From Hymenobacter sp. BT559 (lineage in GTDB: Bacteria; Bacteroidota; Bacteroidia; Cytophagales; Hymenobacteraceae): a DNA stretch of 64,000 nucleotides. Position 1 is the stretch's first letter. Every line of letters begins with the position of its first letter. A program made the position numbers and the translations under genes. This document shows, piece after piece, positions 16,740 through 24,835 of the stretch. The stretch covers positions 1,488,001-1,552,000 of the forward strand of contig NZ_JAELXV010000001.1 of NCBI RefSeq assembly GCF_016427535.1. The letters run 5' to 3'. The notes under the pieces were generated by a model. It had not been told where the DNA came from and searched no databases. It worked only from the letters and a program-made list of their open reading frames with translations.

Positions 16740-17363
16740 TCAGGTTTGATAGTCGGTAATGCGCACCTGCTCTTCGCAAAACGCATACTCGGCTGGTACG
16801 TTGGACGAGACAATCACCAGGCGCTCGGCCGTGCGCACCCGCGCTACGTGCTCTAGGTACCAGGCCGTGCCCGTAGCATCGAGGTTGGTGGTGGGCTCAT
16901 CGAGCAGCAGCAGTGGCGTGGCCGCGTACAGCGCTAGACCGAGCTTGAGACGCTGCTTCATACCCGACGAAAACTCGCGCACCGGCTGGTGCCGCGCTTT
17001 TTCTAGGTACATCAACTCAACCAGCCCCACCGCTGTCAGGCCCGGCTGCAAGGGCTTGAGGCGAGTATGGAAAGCCAGCAGCTCTAGCAGGGTAAAATCT
17101 TCGGGCAAGTCGAGGTAAGGGGCGCAGTAGGCCAGCTGGCGCGGTACCTCGGCCACGGGCAGCGCCCGGCCCCCTAGGGTGTAGTGCACCTGCCCGGTAG
17201 TAGGTAGCAGCTGCCCGGCCAGGATGCTAAGCAGTGTACTCTTGCCCGCGCCATTCGGCCCGAGCACGGCCGTAGCCGTGCCGGGCTGAAAGACGTGACT
17301 CAGCTCCTTAAAAATCCATTGGCGGCCGTAGCGCCGGCCTAGCCCTTGGGCCTCAATCTGCAC
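16740..17363 (-). CDS. ABC transporter ATP-binding protein
   Basis: A single nucleotide-binding domain of about 207 residues with Walker A GPNGAGKST, signature FSSGMKQRLKLGLAL, Walker B LLLLDEPTTNLD and an H-loop region replaced by IVSSNVP. No permease is adjacent, so the partner and cargo are unknown. I start at GTG 17363, which overlaps the lpxA stop by 11 bases; an ATG at 17423 would overlap lpxA by 71. The tight overlap suggests co-transcription and translational coupling with lpxA. Confidence 0.85.
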   Translation of the reverse strand: MQIEAQGLGRRYGRQWIFKELSHVFQPGTATAVLGPNGAGKSTLLSILAGQLLPTTGQVHYTLGGRALPVAEVPRQLAYCAPYLDLPEDFTLLELLAFHTRLKPLQPGLTAVGLVELMYLEKARHQPVREFSSGMKQRLKLGLALYAATPLLLLDEPTTNLDATGTAWYLEHVARVRTAERLVIVSSNVPAEYAFCEEQVRITDYQT

Positions 17364-18156
17364 TTTCTTCGCTTTTGCGGCGGCCTGGTCCTTTGATAAT
17401 ACCGCGCTCGGCTGCGTGTACAAAGCTGACGACTAAGTCGCGCTCGGCCGAAGGAGCTATCTCGGCTTCGATGCGCGCGAGGGCTTCTCGCATACCTAGG
17501 CCGCTCAAGTACAGAATGCGGTAGAGCTCGTGAATCTGGTGCACTTGCCCCTCGCTAAAGCCCCGGCGGCTCATGCCCACCGAGTTGACGCCCGCATACG
17601 TCAGCGGTTCGCGGGCAGCCTTTACGAAGGGCGGCACATCGGAGCGCACTAGCGAGCCGCCCGCAATAAAGGCGTGCGCCCCAATATTGGTAAACTGATG
17701 GATAGCCGAGGTACCCCCAATAATGGCCCAGTCGCCCACCTGCACGTGGCCGGCCATCTGGGTGGAGTTCGAAATCACGCAGTGGTTGCCCACTAGGCAG
17801 TCGTGGGCAATGTGCACGTAGGCCTGCAGCAGGCAGTGGCTTCCCACCACCGTGCGGCCCTGCTCCACGGTGCCGCGGTTCACGGTCACGCACTCGCGCA
17901 GTACGGTATAGTCGCCTATCACCGCAGTAGTGACTTCGCCCGCAAACTTTAAATCTTGCGGAATGCCCGCCACTACGGCCCCCGGAAATACTTGGCAGTT
18001 GGCCCCAATGCGGGCCCCATCCATGATGGTCACGTTAGGGCCAATCCAAGTGTTTTCGCCAATCTCCACGTCGCCATAAATAGTAGTAAACGGCTCAACG
18101 GTAACCCCCGGCGCAAGCCGGGCAGCGGGGTGGATATGGGCGAGGGGAGAAATCAT
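17353..18156 (-). CDS. lpxA: UDP-GlcNAc O-acyltransferase LpxA
   Basis: First step of lipid A synthesis: transfers a hydroxyacyl chain from ACP to UDP-N-acetylglucosamine. The product (267 residues) shows left-handed beta-helix hexapeptides from residue 5 (HPAARLAPGVTVEPF) to about 185, the catalytic His in VHIAHDC, and the helical C-terminal domain (HELYRILYLSG). It lies downstream of lpxC-fabZ and lpxD on the same strand, the usual Bacteroidota gene set. Confidence 0.96.
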   Translation of the reverse strand: MISPLAHIHPAARLAPGVTVEPFTTIYGDVEIGENTWIGPNVTIMDGARIGANCQVFPGAVVAGIPQDLKFAGEVTTAVIGDYTVLRECVTVNRGTVEQGRTVVGSHCLLQAYVHIAHDCLVGNHCVISNSTQMAGHVQVGDWAIIGGTSAIHQFTNIGAHAFIAGGSLVRSDVPPFVKAAREPLTYAGVNSVGMSRRGFSEGQVHQIHELYRILYLSGLGMREALARIEAEIAPSAERDLVVSFVHAAERGIIKGPGRRKSEESAD

Positions 18157-18177
18157 TGGGGGTCAATTATCAGGTAG

Positions 18178-18265
18178 CAATGAGCAATTAACAATTATCA
18201 AGCGAAAGCAAAAGGTGGTTGGAAAACAAGCAGTTTGCTAATCGCTCATTAATAATTGTTCATTG
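18178..18265. repeat. imperfect inverted repeat between lpxA and lpxC-fabZ
   Basis: CAATGAGCAATTAACAATTAT on the left and CGCTCATTAATAATTGTTCATTG on the right can pair imperfectly across about 45 bases. Same word type as the repeats at 2240, 27533 and 39972. It stands inside what should be one lpx transcription unit. Confidence 0.65.
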
Positions 18266-18267
18266 AT

Positions 18268-19665
18268 TTAAACGTTGTCTTTGCGCACGATAGCGGCGCT
18301 CATCTCGGCGTCGCACACCACTTTGCCGTTCACAAAGGCCTGGCCTTTCATCTTGGCAATGCCGCGCTTAATAGGCGCCGTAAGCTGGCAGTGGAAAATA
18401 ACGGTATCGCCGGGCAGCACTTTCTTGCGGAAACGGGCATTTTCGATACCTAGGAAATACTGCCAGTAGTTTTCGGGGTCGGGCACGGTGTTCATGACCA
18501 AGATACCGCCCGTCTGGGCCATGGCCTCAATCTGTAGCACGCCCGGCATCACGGGGTTGCCGGGAAAGTGACCCTGGAAGAACGGCTCGTTCATCGTAAT
18601 ATTTTTCACGGCCGTCACCATTTGGCTGTCCAGATGAATGACTTTGTCGAGCAGCAAGAACGGGTAGCGGTGCGGCAGCACCTGCATGATGCGGTTGATG
18701 TCCATCACCGGCTCGCGGGCGGGGTCGTACACCGGCACCGGGCTGGTTTTGTCTTCCAGCATCTTCTTCTTGATTTTCTTGGCAAACGCCACGTTGGCCG
18801 CGTGGCCGGGCCGGGCGGCCAAGATTTGTCCCTTCAGCGGGCGGCCCACCAGGGCCAGGTCGCCCACAATGTCGAGCAGCTTGTGGCGGGCGGGCTCGTT
18901 TTTGTGGCGCAGGTCCACATTGTTCAGAATGCCTTCCTTCTTTACCGATACCTTGGGCTTGCCCAGCATGGCGGCTAGCTCATCGAGCTCGTGCTCGCCC
19001 ACGGCGCGGTCTACTACCACGATGGCATTGCTTAGGTCACCGCCCTTGATGAGGTTTGACTTGTAGAGGTATTCTAGCTCGTGCAGAAAGCAGAAAGTGC
19101 GCGACGACGAAATTTCGCTCTCAAACAGGTTGATATCGGTGAGCGTGGCGTGCTGCGAACCTAGGACCGGCGAATTATAGTCGACCATTACCGTGAGGCG
19201 GTAGTCGGCTAGCGGCAGGGCCGCTATCTCCACGCCGCGGGCGTTGTCGACGTAACGGATGGTGTCGGGTATCTCGTAGTAGTTGCGCAGCGCGTTTTGC
19301 TCCTCAAAGCCCACGGTGTGCAGCGCCTTGATAAACTCCGCCGACGAGCCATCCATGATGGGCGGTTCGGGGCCGGAGAGCTGAATCAGTACGTTGTCGA
19401 GCTGCAAGCCCACCAAGGCGGCCAGCGTATGCTCCACGGTGTTGACGCGGGCGCCGTTTTGCTCGATGGTGGTGCCGCGCGAAAGGTCTACTACGTTGTC
19501 AACGTCGGCATCCACGATGGGCTGACCGGGCAGGTCGGTGCGCTGAAACTTGTAGCCGTGGCCCACGGGCGCGGGGCAAAAGGTCATGGTGGCCTCCACG
19601 CCGGTGTGCAGCCCGATGCCCCGCACGGTCACGGGGGCCTTGATGGTGTGTTGCTTGTCGTTCAT
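18268..19665 (-). CDS. lpxC/fabZ: bifunctional LpxC deacetylase / FabZ dehydratase
   Basis: Fused enzyme typical of Bacteroidota. The N-terminal part (1 to about 310) is the zinc deacetylase LpxC that commits UDP-acyl-GlcNAc to lipid A, with zinc-site residues His79 (VEHTLAAL), and His/Asp in RHKLLDIVGDLALVG. The C-terminal part (about 325-465) is the hotdog-fold dehydratase FabZ with the active-site His in FFQGHFPGNPVMPG and Glu in LQIEAMAQTGG. 465 residues, both halves complete. Lies between lpxD and lpxA. Confidence 0.96.
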   Translation of the reverse strand: MNDKQHTIKAPVTVRGIGLHTGVEATMTFCPAPVGHGYKFQRTDLPGQPIVDADVDNVVDLSRGTTIEQNGARVNTVEHTLAALVGLQLDNVLIQLSGPEPPIMDGSSAEFIKALHTVGFEEQNALRNYYEIPDTIRYVDNARGVEIAALPLADYRLTVMVDYNSPVLGSQHATLTDINLFESEISSSRTFCFLHELEYLYKSNLIKGGDLSNAIVVVDRAVGEHELDELAAMLGKPKVSVKKEGILNNVDLRHKNEPARHKLLDIVGDLALVGRPLKGQILAARPGHAANVAFAKKIKKKMLEDKTSPVPVYDPAREPVMDINRIMQVLPHRYPFLLLDKVIHLDSQMVTAVKNITMNEPFFQGHFPGNPVMPGVLQIEAMAQTGGILVMNTVPDPENYWQYFLGIENARFRKKVLPGDTVIFHCQLTAPIKRGIAKMKGQAFVNGKVVCDAEMSAAIVRKDNV

Positions 19666-19677
19666 TCTTTAGCCGTA

Positions 19678-19765
19678 AGCTTTTGGCTGTTAGCTGTTAG
19701 CTTTTTAAGATAAGGAGTGCATTGCTGCATGATTGAACAGGGCTAACAGCTAACAGCTAATAGCT
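19678..19765. repeat. inverted repeat of GCTGTTA words between lpxC-fabZ and lpxD
   Basis: Arms 19678-19701 and 19742-19765 are built of tandem GCTGTTA/TAACAGC words and pair with about three mismatches around a 40-base loop. It lies within the lpx cluster, 12 bases before the lpxC-fabZ start codon. Confidence 0.7.
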
Positions 19766-19788
19766 AGCAGCTCAAATCGACCGCAAAG

Positions 19789-20829
19789 CTAAAGCTTTTC
19801 CAGTGCTGGCTGGCTTTTTTCCAATGCAGTAAGGCGACGTTCCAATTCGGGCAGGCGGCGGTAGACGGCCGTAGCGCGCTGGTTTTCCTTGAGGCCAATA
19901 GCTGGGAAGCCTTGCAAAATCTGGCCTTCAACTTTAGTGGATTTCTGCACGCCGCTTTGCGCCGTGATGGTGGTGCGGTTGGCCAGGGAGATGTGGCCTA
20001 CCAAGCCTACCTGCCCCGCCAGCACGCAATAGTCGCCCACTTTGGTCGAGCCCGAGATACCGGTTTGGGCCGCGATAACGGTGTGGCGGCCAATCTCGAC
20101 ATTGTGCGCAATCTGCACTAGGTTGTCAATTTTAACGCCTTGACGGATAAGCGTTGAGCCCATCGTGGCGCAATCAACGGTAGCATTGGCCCCGATGCTC
20201 ACATCATCTTCCAAGATTACCTGGCCAATTTGCGGAATGGCCTTATAGGAGCCGTCGGTTTGGGGCGCAAAGCCAAAGCCATCGGACCCCACCACCGCGC
20301 CGGCCTTGATGACGCAGCGCTGCCCGATAACAGTGTCGGCGTAAATTTTGGCGCCGGCGTGAATGATAGAATTGTCGCCAATGCGCACCCGGTCGCCGAT
20401 GTAGGCGTGCGGAAAAATGAGCACATTTTCGCCTAGCACGCAGCCCTCACCCACGTAAGAAAAAGCGCCACGGTAGTGCCCCGGCCCAATGGTAGAGCTA
20501 GCGCCTAGGTGGCTGGGTTCTTCCACGCCGCGCCGGCTAAAGCGTGTGGCTTGCTGATAAAACTCCAGCAGCTTGGTAAAAGCTGAGTAGGGGTCGGCCA
20601 CCCGAATAAGGGTGGCGGCCACTGCCTGGCGTAGTGCCAGCTCGGGGCTCACGATGACGGCCGTAGCTTTGGTAGTATACAAAAACGGCTCGTATTTGGC
20701 GTTTGCCAAAAATGCCAATGCCCCGGGCCCGGCCTCTTCGATTTTTGCCAGGCTAGACACAGTGGCGTTTGCGTCGCCCTCTACGGTGCCGCCCACTACC
20801 TGGGCAATCTGACCAACGGTAAATTTCAT
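19789..20829 (-). CDS. lpxD: UDP-3-O-acylglucosamine N-acyltransferase LpxD
   Basis: Adds the second hydroxyacyl chain to the glucosamine precursor of lipid A. An N-terminal uridine-binding domain (MKFTVGQIAQVVGGTVEGDA) is followed by hexapeptide beta-helix repeats (about 100-310), with the catalytic His in LVQIAHNVEIG, and a C-terminal coiled helix (RRLPELERRLTALEKS). The start at 20829 is set by the conserved MKF; a longer frame exists upstream but is unconserved. First gene of the lpx set here. Confidence 0.96.
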   Translation of the reverse strand: MKFTVGQIAQVVGGTVEGDANATVSSLAKIEEAGPGALAFLANAKYEPFLYTTKATAVIVSPELALRQAVAATLIRVADPYSAFTKLLEFYQQATRFSRRGVEEPSHLGASSTIGPGHYRGAFSYVGEGCVLGENVLIFPHAYIGDRVRIGDNSIIHAGAKIYADTVIGQRCVIKAGAVVGSDGFGFAPQTDGSYKAIPQIGQVILEDDVSIGANATVDCATMGSTLIRQGVKIDNLVQIAHNVEIGRHTVIAAQTGISGSTKVGDYCVLAGQVGLVGHISLANRTTITAQSGVQKSTKVEGQILQGFPAIGLKENQRATAVYRRLPELERRLTALEKSQPALEKL

Positions 20830-20857
20830 AGGGAGGCAAAAGTACACGGCGCGCCCG

Positions 20858-21217
20858 CTACGGCGCGGGCAGGAGGTCGGTCCCGAAGTAGGCGTGCAGC
20901 CGCTCGCGGAGGAGCGCCACGAGCGCAGCATCCTGAAACTGATAGTCGTCAGGAATGCGCAGGTTAACCAATGCTTTACCCTGCAGCTCGTCCCGGAATT
21001 TGGCGCGCAGGCGGTCGGCGTGCTTCTTTTCCATCACGAAGATGACGTCGGCCCACCCTAGGTGCCCCGCCGTCACCCGCACCCGGGCGCCCGGCTCGGT
21101 GCCCGCCGAGCGCGCCTGCACCTCGGGGTGCCCGTCGAAAAGCCGCTCGGCGGTAAGGCTACGCCAGCGGTTCTGGCTATAAATAAAGAGGAGCTGGCTA
21201 GGTAGGGCGGCGGGCAC
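20858..21217 (-). CDS. low-MW tyrosine phosphatase-like protein lacking the Cys
   Basis: The product matches the short LMW-PTP-like family: LLFIYSQNRWRSLTAERLF, AGTEPGARVRVTAGHLGWAD, VIFVMEKKHADRLRAKF and IPDDYQFQDAALVALLRERL. The catalytic P-loop should be C-x5-R; here residue 13 is Tyr (TAT) and Arg19 remains, so the nucleophile is missing, and the usual Ser-Pro after Arg is Ser-Leu. A phosphate-binding non-enzyme, or a recent loss by one base (TGT to TAT), are both possible. The GTG start at 21217 is my choice because the frame further upstream overlaps the YqaE gene. Confidence 0.7.
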   Translation of the reverse strand: MPAALPSQLLFIYSQNRWRSLTAERLFDGHPEVQARSAGTEPGARVRVTAGHLGWADVIFVMEKKHADRLRAKFRDELQGKALVNLRIPDDYQFQDAALVALLRERLHAYFGTDLLPAP

Positions 21218-21246
21218 GCGGGTAGTAAAAGGGTGAGAAAGTTGAC

Positions 21247-21450
21247 CTAGGTGCGGCCCTGCTCGGCCAATACGCGCAAGGTTTCCTGGTGGCGCTTCTC
21301 GGCCAGGTCCTGACTGCGCGATACCACCGCCCAAATGGCAGCCGGAATCCAGCCAATGAGCGTGACCTGCAGGATAAAGCACAGAATACCCTTGAGGATA
21401 TGGCCGTTGAGTATCATCGACAGCGGCGGAAGCAGAATGGCGAGCAGCAT
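21247..21450 (-). CDS. YqaE/Pmp3 family small membrane protein
   Basis: A 67-residue protein with two membrane helices and the Pmp3 pattern: LLAILLPPLSMILNG, then GILCFILQVTLIGWIPAAIWAVV, followed by a charged tail. Pmp3/YqaE proteins are stress-related membrane proteins; in yeast they affect membrane potential. It is immediately upstream of the phosphatase-like gene on the same strand. Confidence 0.9.
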   Translation of the reverse strand: MLLAILLPPLSMILNGHILKGILCFILQVTLIGWIPAAIWAVVSRSQDLAEKRHQETLRVLAEQGRT

Positions 21451-21524
21451 CGGAAAGCAAAAAGAGGTGAGCTTATAGCATACGCAAATTACCCCCTAGG
21501 GTGCGCCAAGGACCGCTGCTGCGG

Positions 21525-22970
21525 CTAGGGCACATCCGTTACGCGCACCTTCACGCCCTTGACCTTGGCGCCGTTGAGGCGCTCCAGCACGTCGGCAGCT
21601 TGCTTGCGCGGCACGGCCACATAAGAGTAAAAGTCAAATACCTCGATACGGCCCACGTCTTCGCGGGCCAGCCCGCCTACGTTGACGATGGCACCAACCA
21701 GGTCGTGGGCACTGACCTTATGCTTTTTACCGGCCGTGATGTGCAGCGTGACGGTGGTGGGGCGCGGCGGGCGGGCAGCGTTGGCGGCGGGCAGGGGCGG
21801 GGGCGTTAGGCGGGCCCAGGCCACGGCCTGCGCGGCGGGCCAGCCTTGCACGCGGGTTTGCTCGGGCGGAGTGGCGAGCAGGTGGGCGGTGCCCGCGGCG
21901 CCGGCCCGCGCTGTGCGCCCGGCTCGGTGCTGGAAGGTTTCGGCGTCGTGCGGCAGGTCGTACTGAACAACCGTGTCCAAGGCGGGCACGTCGAGGCCGC
22001 GGGCGGCCACATCGGTAGCCACTAGCGCCTGGGCCGAGTTATTACGCAGCTTCATCAAGGCTTTGTCGCGCTCGGGCTGCGGCAGCTTGCCGTGCAGCAC
22101 CTCGGCTGCCACGCCCCGGCCGCGCAGAAACTGGGCTAGCTCCTGCACCTTCTCGCGGGTATTGGCGAAGATGAGCGTTTGGCCCGTTTCGGGCTGCTGC
22201 AACAGGTGGTAGAGTGCGGCGGGCTTCTGCTCCACAGCATTGAGCACGTGGCCGCGAAGGGTGAGTGACGAGGGCATGACGGCCGCGCCACCTTCGGCCG
22301 CGGCGCCGGGCACCAGGCCACCCTCGGCGGCTAGCAGGCGCGGGCGGGTCAGGTACTCGCGCACCAGGGCCATTACCTTGTCGGGCATGGTGGCCGAGAA
22401 TAGCAGCGTTTGCCGCCGCCTAGGGAGCCGGCTCACGATAGTGGCCATCTCCTGTTGAAACTTCAACTCCAGTAGCTTATCAGCCTCATCCAGCACCATT
22501 ACTTTAAGCTGGTTGGGGATGATGTTGCGCTTTTCGAGGTGGTCGAGCAGGCGGCCGGGCGTGGCCACTACCACGTGCGGCGTCTGCTGCAGGGTCTTTA
22601 CTTCGTCGCGCATGGCGTGGCCGCCGTAGAGGGCCGCCACTCGCAGGCCGGGGGCGGGCAAGTACTTGCCCAGGCTCTTGAGGGCCTCGCGCACTTGCAA
22701 TGCTAGCTCGCGGGCGGGCACTATCACGATGGCTTGCACGGCCTTGGCGGCCGGGTCTATCTGGGCCAGGATGCCGAGGCCGTAAGCGGCCGTTTTGCCC
22801 GAGCCGGTGGGCGCCTGGCCGGCCACGTCTTGGCCGGCCAGCACGGGCGGCAGCACCAGCGCCTGCACCGGCGTGGGCTGAGTAAAGTTGAGCTCGGTCA
22901 GCGCCTGCGTGAGCGGGGCCGGAAGGTTGAAATCTAGAAATGTGGCCGGAGCGGCAGAGTCAGCTTGCAT
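21525..22970 (-). CDS. dbpA: DEAD-box RNA helicase with DbpA RNA-binding domain
   Basis: ATP-dependent RNA helicase, probably in ribosome assembly. RecA domain 1 carries Q motif (FTQPTPVQ), Walker A PTGSGKT (54-60), VLDEADKLL and SAT; domain 2 carries VATDVAARGLD and HRAGRTARAG. The C-terminal residues (about 405-481, VTLHITAGKKHKVSAHDLVG ... GVKVRVTDV) form the DbpA-type domain that binds 23S rRNA hairpin 92 in E. coli DbpA. 481 residues. Single gene; a TACCTTTG box lies only four bases before the ATG. Confidence 0.92.
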   Translation of the reverse strand: MQADSAAPATFLDFNLPAPLTQALTELNFTQPTPVQALVLPPVLAGQDVAGQAPTGSGKTAAYGLGILAQIDPAAKAVQAIVIVPARELALQVREALKSLGKYLPAPGLRVAALYGGHAMRDEVKTLQQTPHVVVATPGRLLDHLEKRNIIPNQLKVMVLDEADKLLELKFQQEMATIVSRLPRRRQTLLFSATMPDKVMALVREYLTRPRLLAAEGGLVPGAAAEGGAAVMPSSLTLRGHVLNAVEQKPAALYHLLQQPETGQTLIFANTREKVQELAQFLRGRGVAAEVLHGKLPQPERDKALMKLRNNSAQALVATDVAARGLDVPALDTVVQYDLPHDAETFQHRAGRTARAGAAGTAHLLATPPEQTRVQGWPAAQAVAWARLTPPPLPAANAARPPRPTTVTLHITAGKKHKVSAHDLVGAIVNVGGLAREDVGRIEVFDFYSYVAVPRKQAADVLERLNGAKVKGVKVRVTDVP

Positions 22971-22974
22971 CCAG

Positions 22975-22982
22975 CAAAGGTA
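22975..22982 (-). promoter_or_regulatory. -7 box TACCTTTG four bases from the helicase start
   Basis: An exact TAnnTTTG on the minus strand placed so that transcription would begin at or next to the ATG. No clear -33 TTTG is seen, so the call is weak. Confidence 0.3.
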
Positions 22983-23046
22983 GGCCTAGGTAAGTAGGTA
23001 GAATACCACAGAGGGTGCGCGATTAGTTAGGTAGGCATATTTATGC

Positions 23047-24015
23047 TTACCTCCTTGCTTCGTCATACTGCTCCGCCACGTTTACTAGCTTGTAGCGCAC
23101 GGCAGATTTTTTGGGCCGAATATCGAGCCCCACGTGGTGGGCGTACACCTGCGTGAACGCGGCGCCGAAGTAAAAAATCATGGCCGAGTAGAATACGAAC
23201 AGCAGCACCAGCACTAGGCTGGCCGCCGGGCCATAAATAGGCCCTAGGTCGCGCGAAACCAGTAGTAGGCCCAGCACGCGCTCACCGGCCTCAATGAGCA
23301 CGGCCGTGAGCAAGGCCCCGCGCCGCACGGCCCGCCAAGGCACCTTGGCCGCGCTGAGCGTGCGAAACACATAGCCGCACCACACAGCCAGAATCAGCAG
23401 GCTCACCACCGCGTTTAGCCCCTGCACTAGGTAGTAGGCAAAGGTGGCGTCGAAACCCGCAATGGCTTGGCTAAAGAAAGCCAGCGCCGCATCGGCCGAA
23501 AAGGCCAGTACCGATAGCCCTGCCGTGGCCAGCAGTACGCCACCCGAACGCAGCCGCTCGCGCAGGGCCACCGATACTTGGCTCACCTGCCGCCTAGACC
23601 GCACGTGCCACAACTGATTGAGCGAGTGCTGAATAACCGTAAATAGGGTAGTGGCCACAAAGACCAGAAAGGCAAACCCCAGCCAGGTAATAAGCCGGTT
23701 GGTGCCGGCATTAGCCACGTTGTGCACCGTTTGGGCCACCAGGCCCGCCGCCGACGAGCCAATGAGCTGGCTGAGCTTGGTAAGCAGCATGAGGCGAGCG
23801 CCGCGGGCCGAGTACACTGAGCCCAGCAGCTGCACCAAAATAATAACGATGGGCGGCAGCGCAAACGACGTGAAAAACGCCGTGGCCGCACCCAGCCGCA
23901 GGGGGTCGTTGGCGGCGAGCTCGCGGGCCGCGCGGCGCAGCAATAAGTATTGCTCTACCCACCACGAGCGGTGATGCAGGGGCGGGTGAGGGGCTACGGG
24001 TACAGGACTGGACAT
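23047..24015 (-). CDS. YihY/UPF0761 family inner-membrane protein
   Basis: A 322-residue protein with six predicted membrane helices and the family features: a cytoplasmic start, RLGAATAFFTSFALPPIVII, the WLGFAFLVFVATTLFTVIQHSLNQLW region and a C-terminal AAFTQVYAHHVG. Once called ribonuclease BN or BrkB, the family has no settled function; RNase BN was later assigned to another gene. It diverges from the DUF2062 gene. Confidence 0.9.
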   Translation of the reverse strand: MSSPVPVAPHPPLHHRSWWVEQYLLLRRAARELAANDPLRLGAATAFFTSFALPPIVIILVQLLGSVYSARGARLMLLTKLSQLIGSSAAGLVAQTVHNVANAGTNRLITWLGFAFLVFVATTLFTVIQHSLNQLWHVRSRRQVSQVSVALRERLRSGGVLLATAGLSVLAFSADAALAFFSQAIAGFDATFAYYLVQGLNAVVSLLILAVWCGYVFRTLSAAKVPWRAVRRGALLTAVLIEAGERVLGLLLVSRDLGPIYGPAASLVLVLLFVFYSAMIFYFGAAFTQVYAHHVGLDIRPKKSAVRYKLVNVAEQYDEARR

Positions 24016-24149
24016 ACTAAACTTAACGCCGGGCAGACAACATTTTATTCCAAAGCGGGTAAAAAAGAGACGGTCCCGCTGGCCGCAGCCGGGCCCGGCA
24101 CCTCAGCCGCGCTTGCTGCCAACAGTTATCAGGCCCGCTAGTTACGCAC

Positions 24150-24698
24150 ATGTCCATTACTTCCATATCGGCTACCGGGGTCCGGGCCGTGCCCGAGCCG
24201 CCGCCCCGCACCTGGGTACAGCGCCGCTTGCTCGACCCCTTTATGAGCCTGCTCAAGGCCGGGCTTTCGCCCAGCGGCCTGGCCCTCACAGTAGGGCTGG
24301 GCGTAGCCTTTGGGCTAGCTCCTACATTTGGCATTACTACCATTGTAAGCACAGCCGTGGCCTTGCGGCTGCGCCTTAATGTAGCGGCCATTCAACTAGT
24401 ATGCCATCTGCTTAGTCCCGTGCAACTTATTCTGCTGCTGCCTTTCCTGCGCTGGGGGGCGACTATTTTGGGGCATGGCGAGCAGGTAGCGAACCTCACA
24501 TTCGAGCAAATCAAGGAGATGGGCAGCGCCGAAGGTTGGGGCAGCGTGCTGCACCTGTTGTGGCGGGCCGAGCTCGGTGCCCTCATGCTGTGGGCGCTGG
24601 CCGCTGTGCCAGTAGTGGCGGCGCTGTACGTGGGCCTGCGGCCGCTCTTCCGCAAAGTAGTGCAGCGCCAGGAAGAAGCGGAGGCCGTACCGGCCTAA
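24150..24698 (+). CDS. DUF2062 domain membrane protein
   Basis: 182 residues with the DUF2062 pattern: RLLDPFMSLLKAGLSPSGLA, then hydrophobic helices (LTVGLGVAFGLAPTFGITTI, LVCHLLSPVQLILLLPFLRW, LMLWALAAVPVVAALYVGL). In other Bacteroidota this domain is often attached to or near glycosyltransferases; nothing of that kind is next to it here. Role unknown. It ends before a strong terminator. Confidence 0.85.
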   Translation: MSITSISATGVRAVPEPPPRTWVQRRLLDPFMSLLKAGLSPSGLALTVGLGVAFGLAPTFGITTIVSTAVALRLRLNVAAIQLVCHLLSPVQLILLLPFLRWGATILGHGEQVANLTFEQIKEMGSAEGWGSVLHLLWRAELGALMLWALAAVPVVAALYVGLRPLFRKVVQRQEEAEAVPA

Positions 24699-24732
24699 GG
24701 CCTTAGTGCAGCTACCTAGGTTGCTTCTAAAG

Positions 24733-24819
24733 AAAAAAGCTACGGCGCCCCCGCTAAAATCGGGGGCGCCGTAGCTTTTTTAGTCCTAGGGTGGCTACGC
24801 GCTGGCGAGCCACCCTAGG
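24733..24819. terminator. double hairpin between convergent genes
   Basis: First stem 24733-24753/24761-24781 (21 bp, A- and T-tracts) is a classic bidirectional terminator. A second perfect 12-bp stem follows at 24785-24796/24808-24819, built around CCTAGG at both ends. Confidence 0.9.
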
Positions 24820-24835
24820 GCTGGTGCCGAGCAAC

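Noticed and set aside
20830-20931. N-terminal extension of lpxD by 34 residues
   Set aside because: Not conserved and Ser/Arg-rich; the true LpxD start is MKFTVGQIA.
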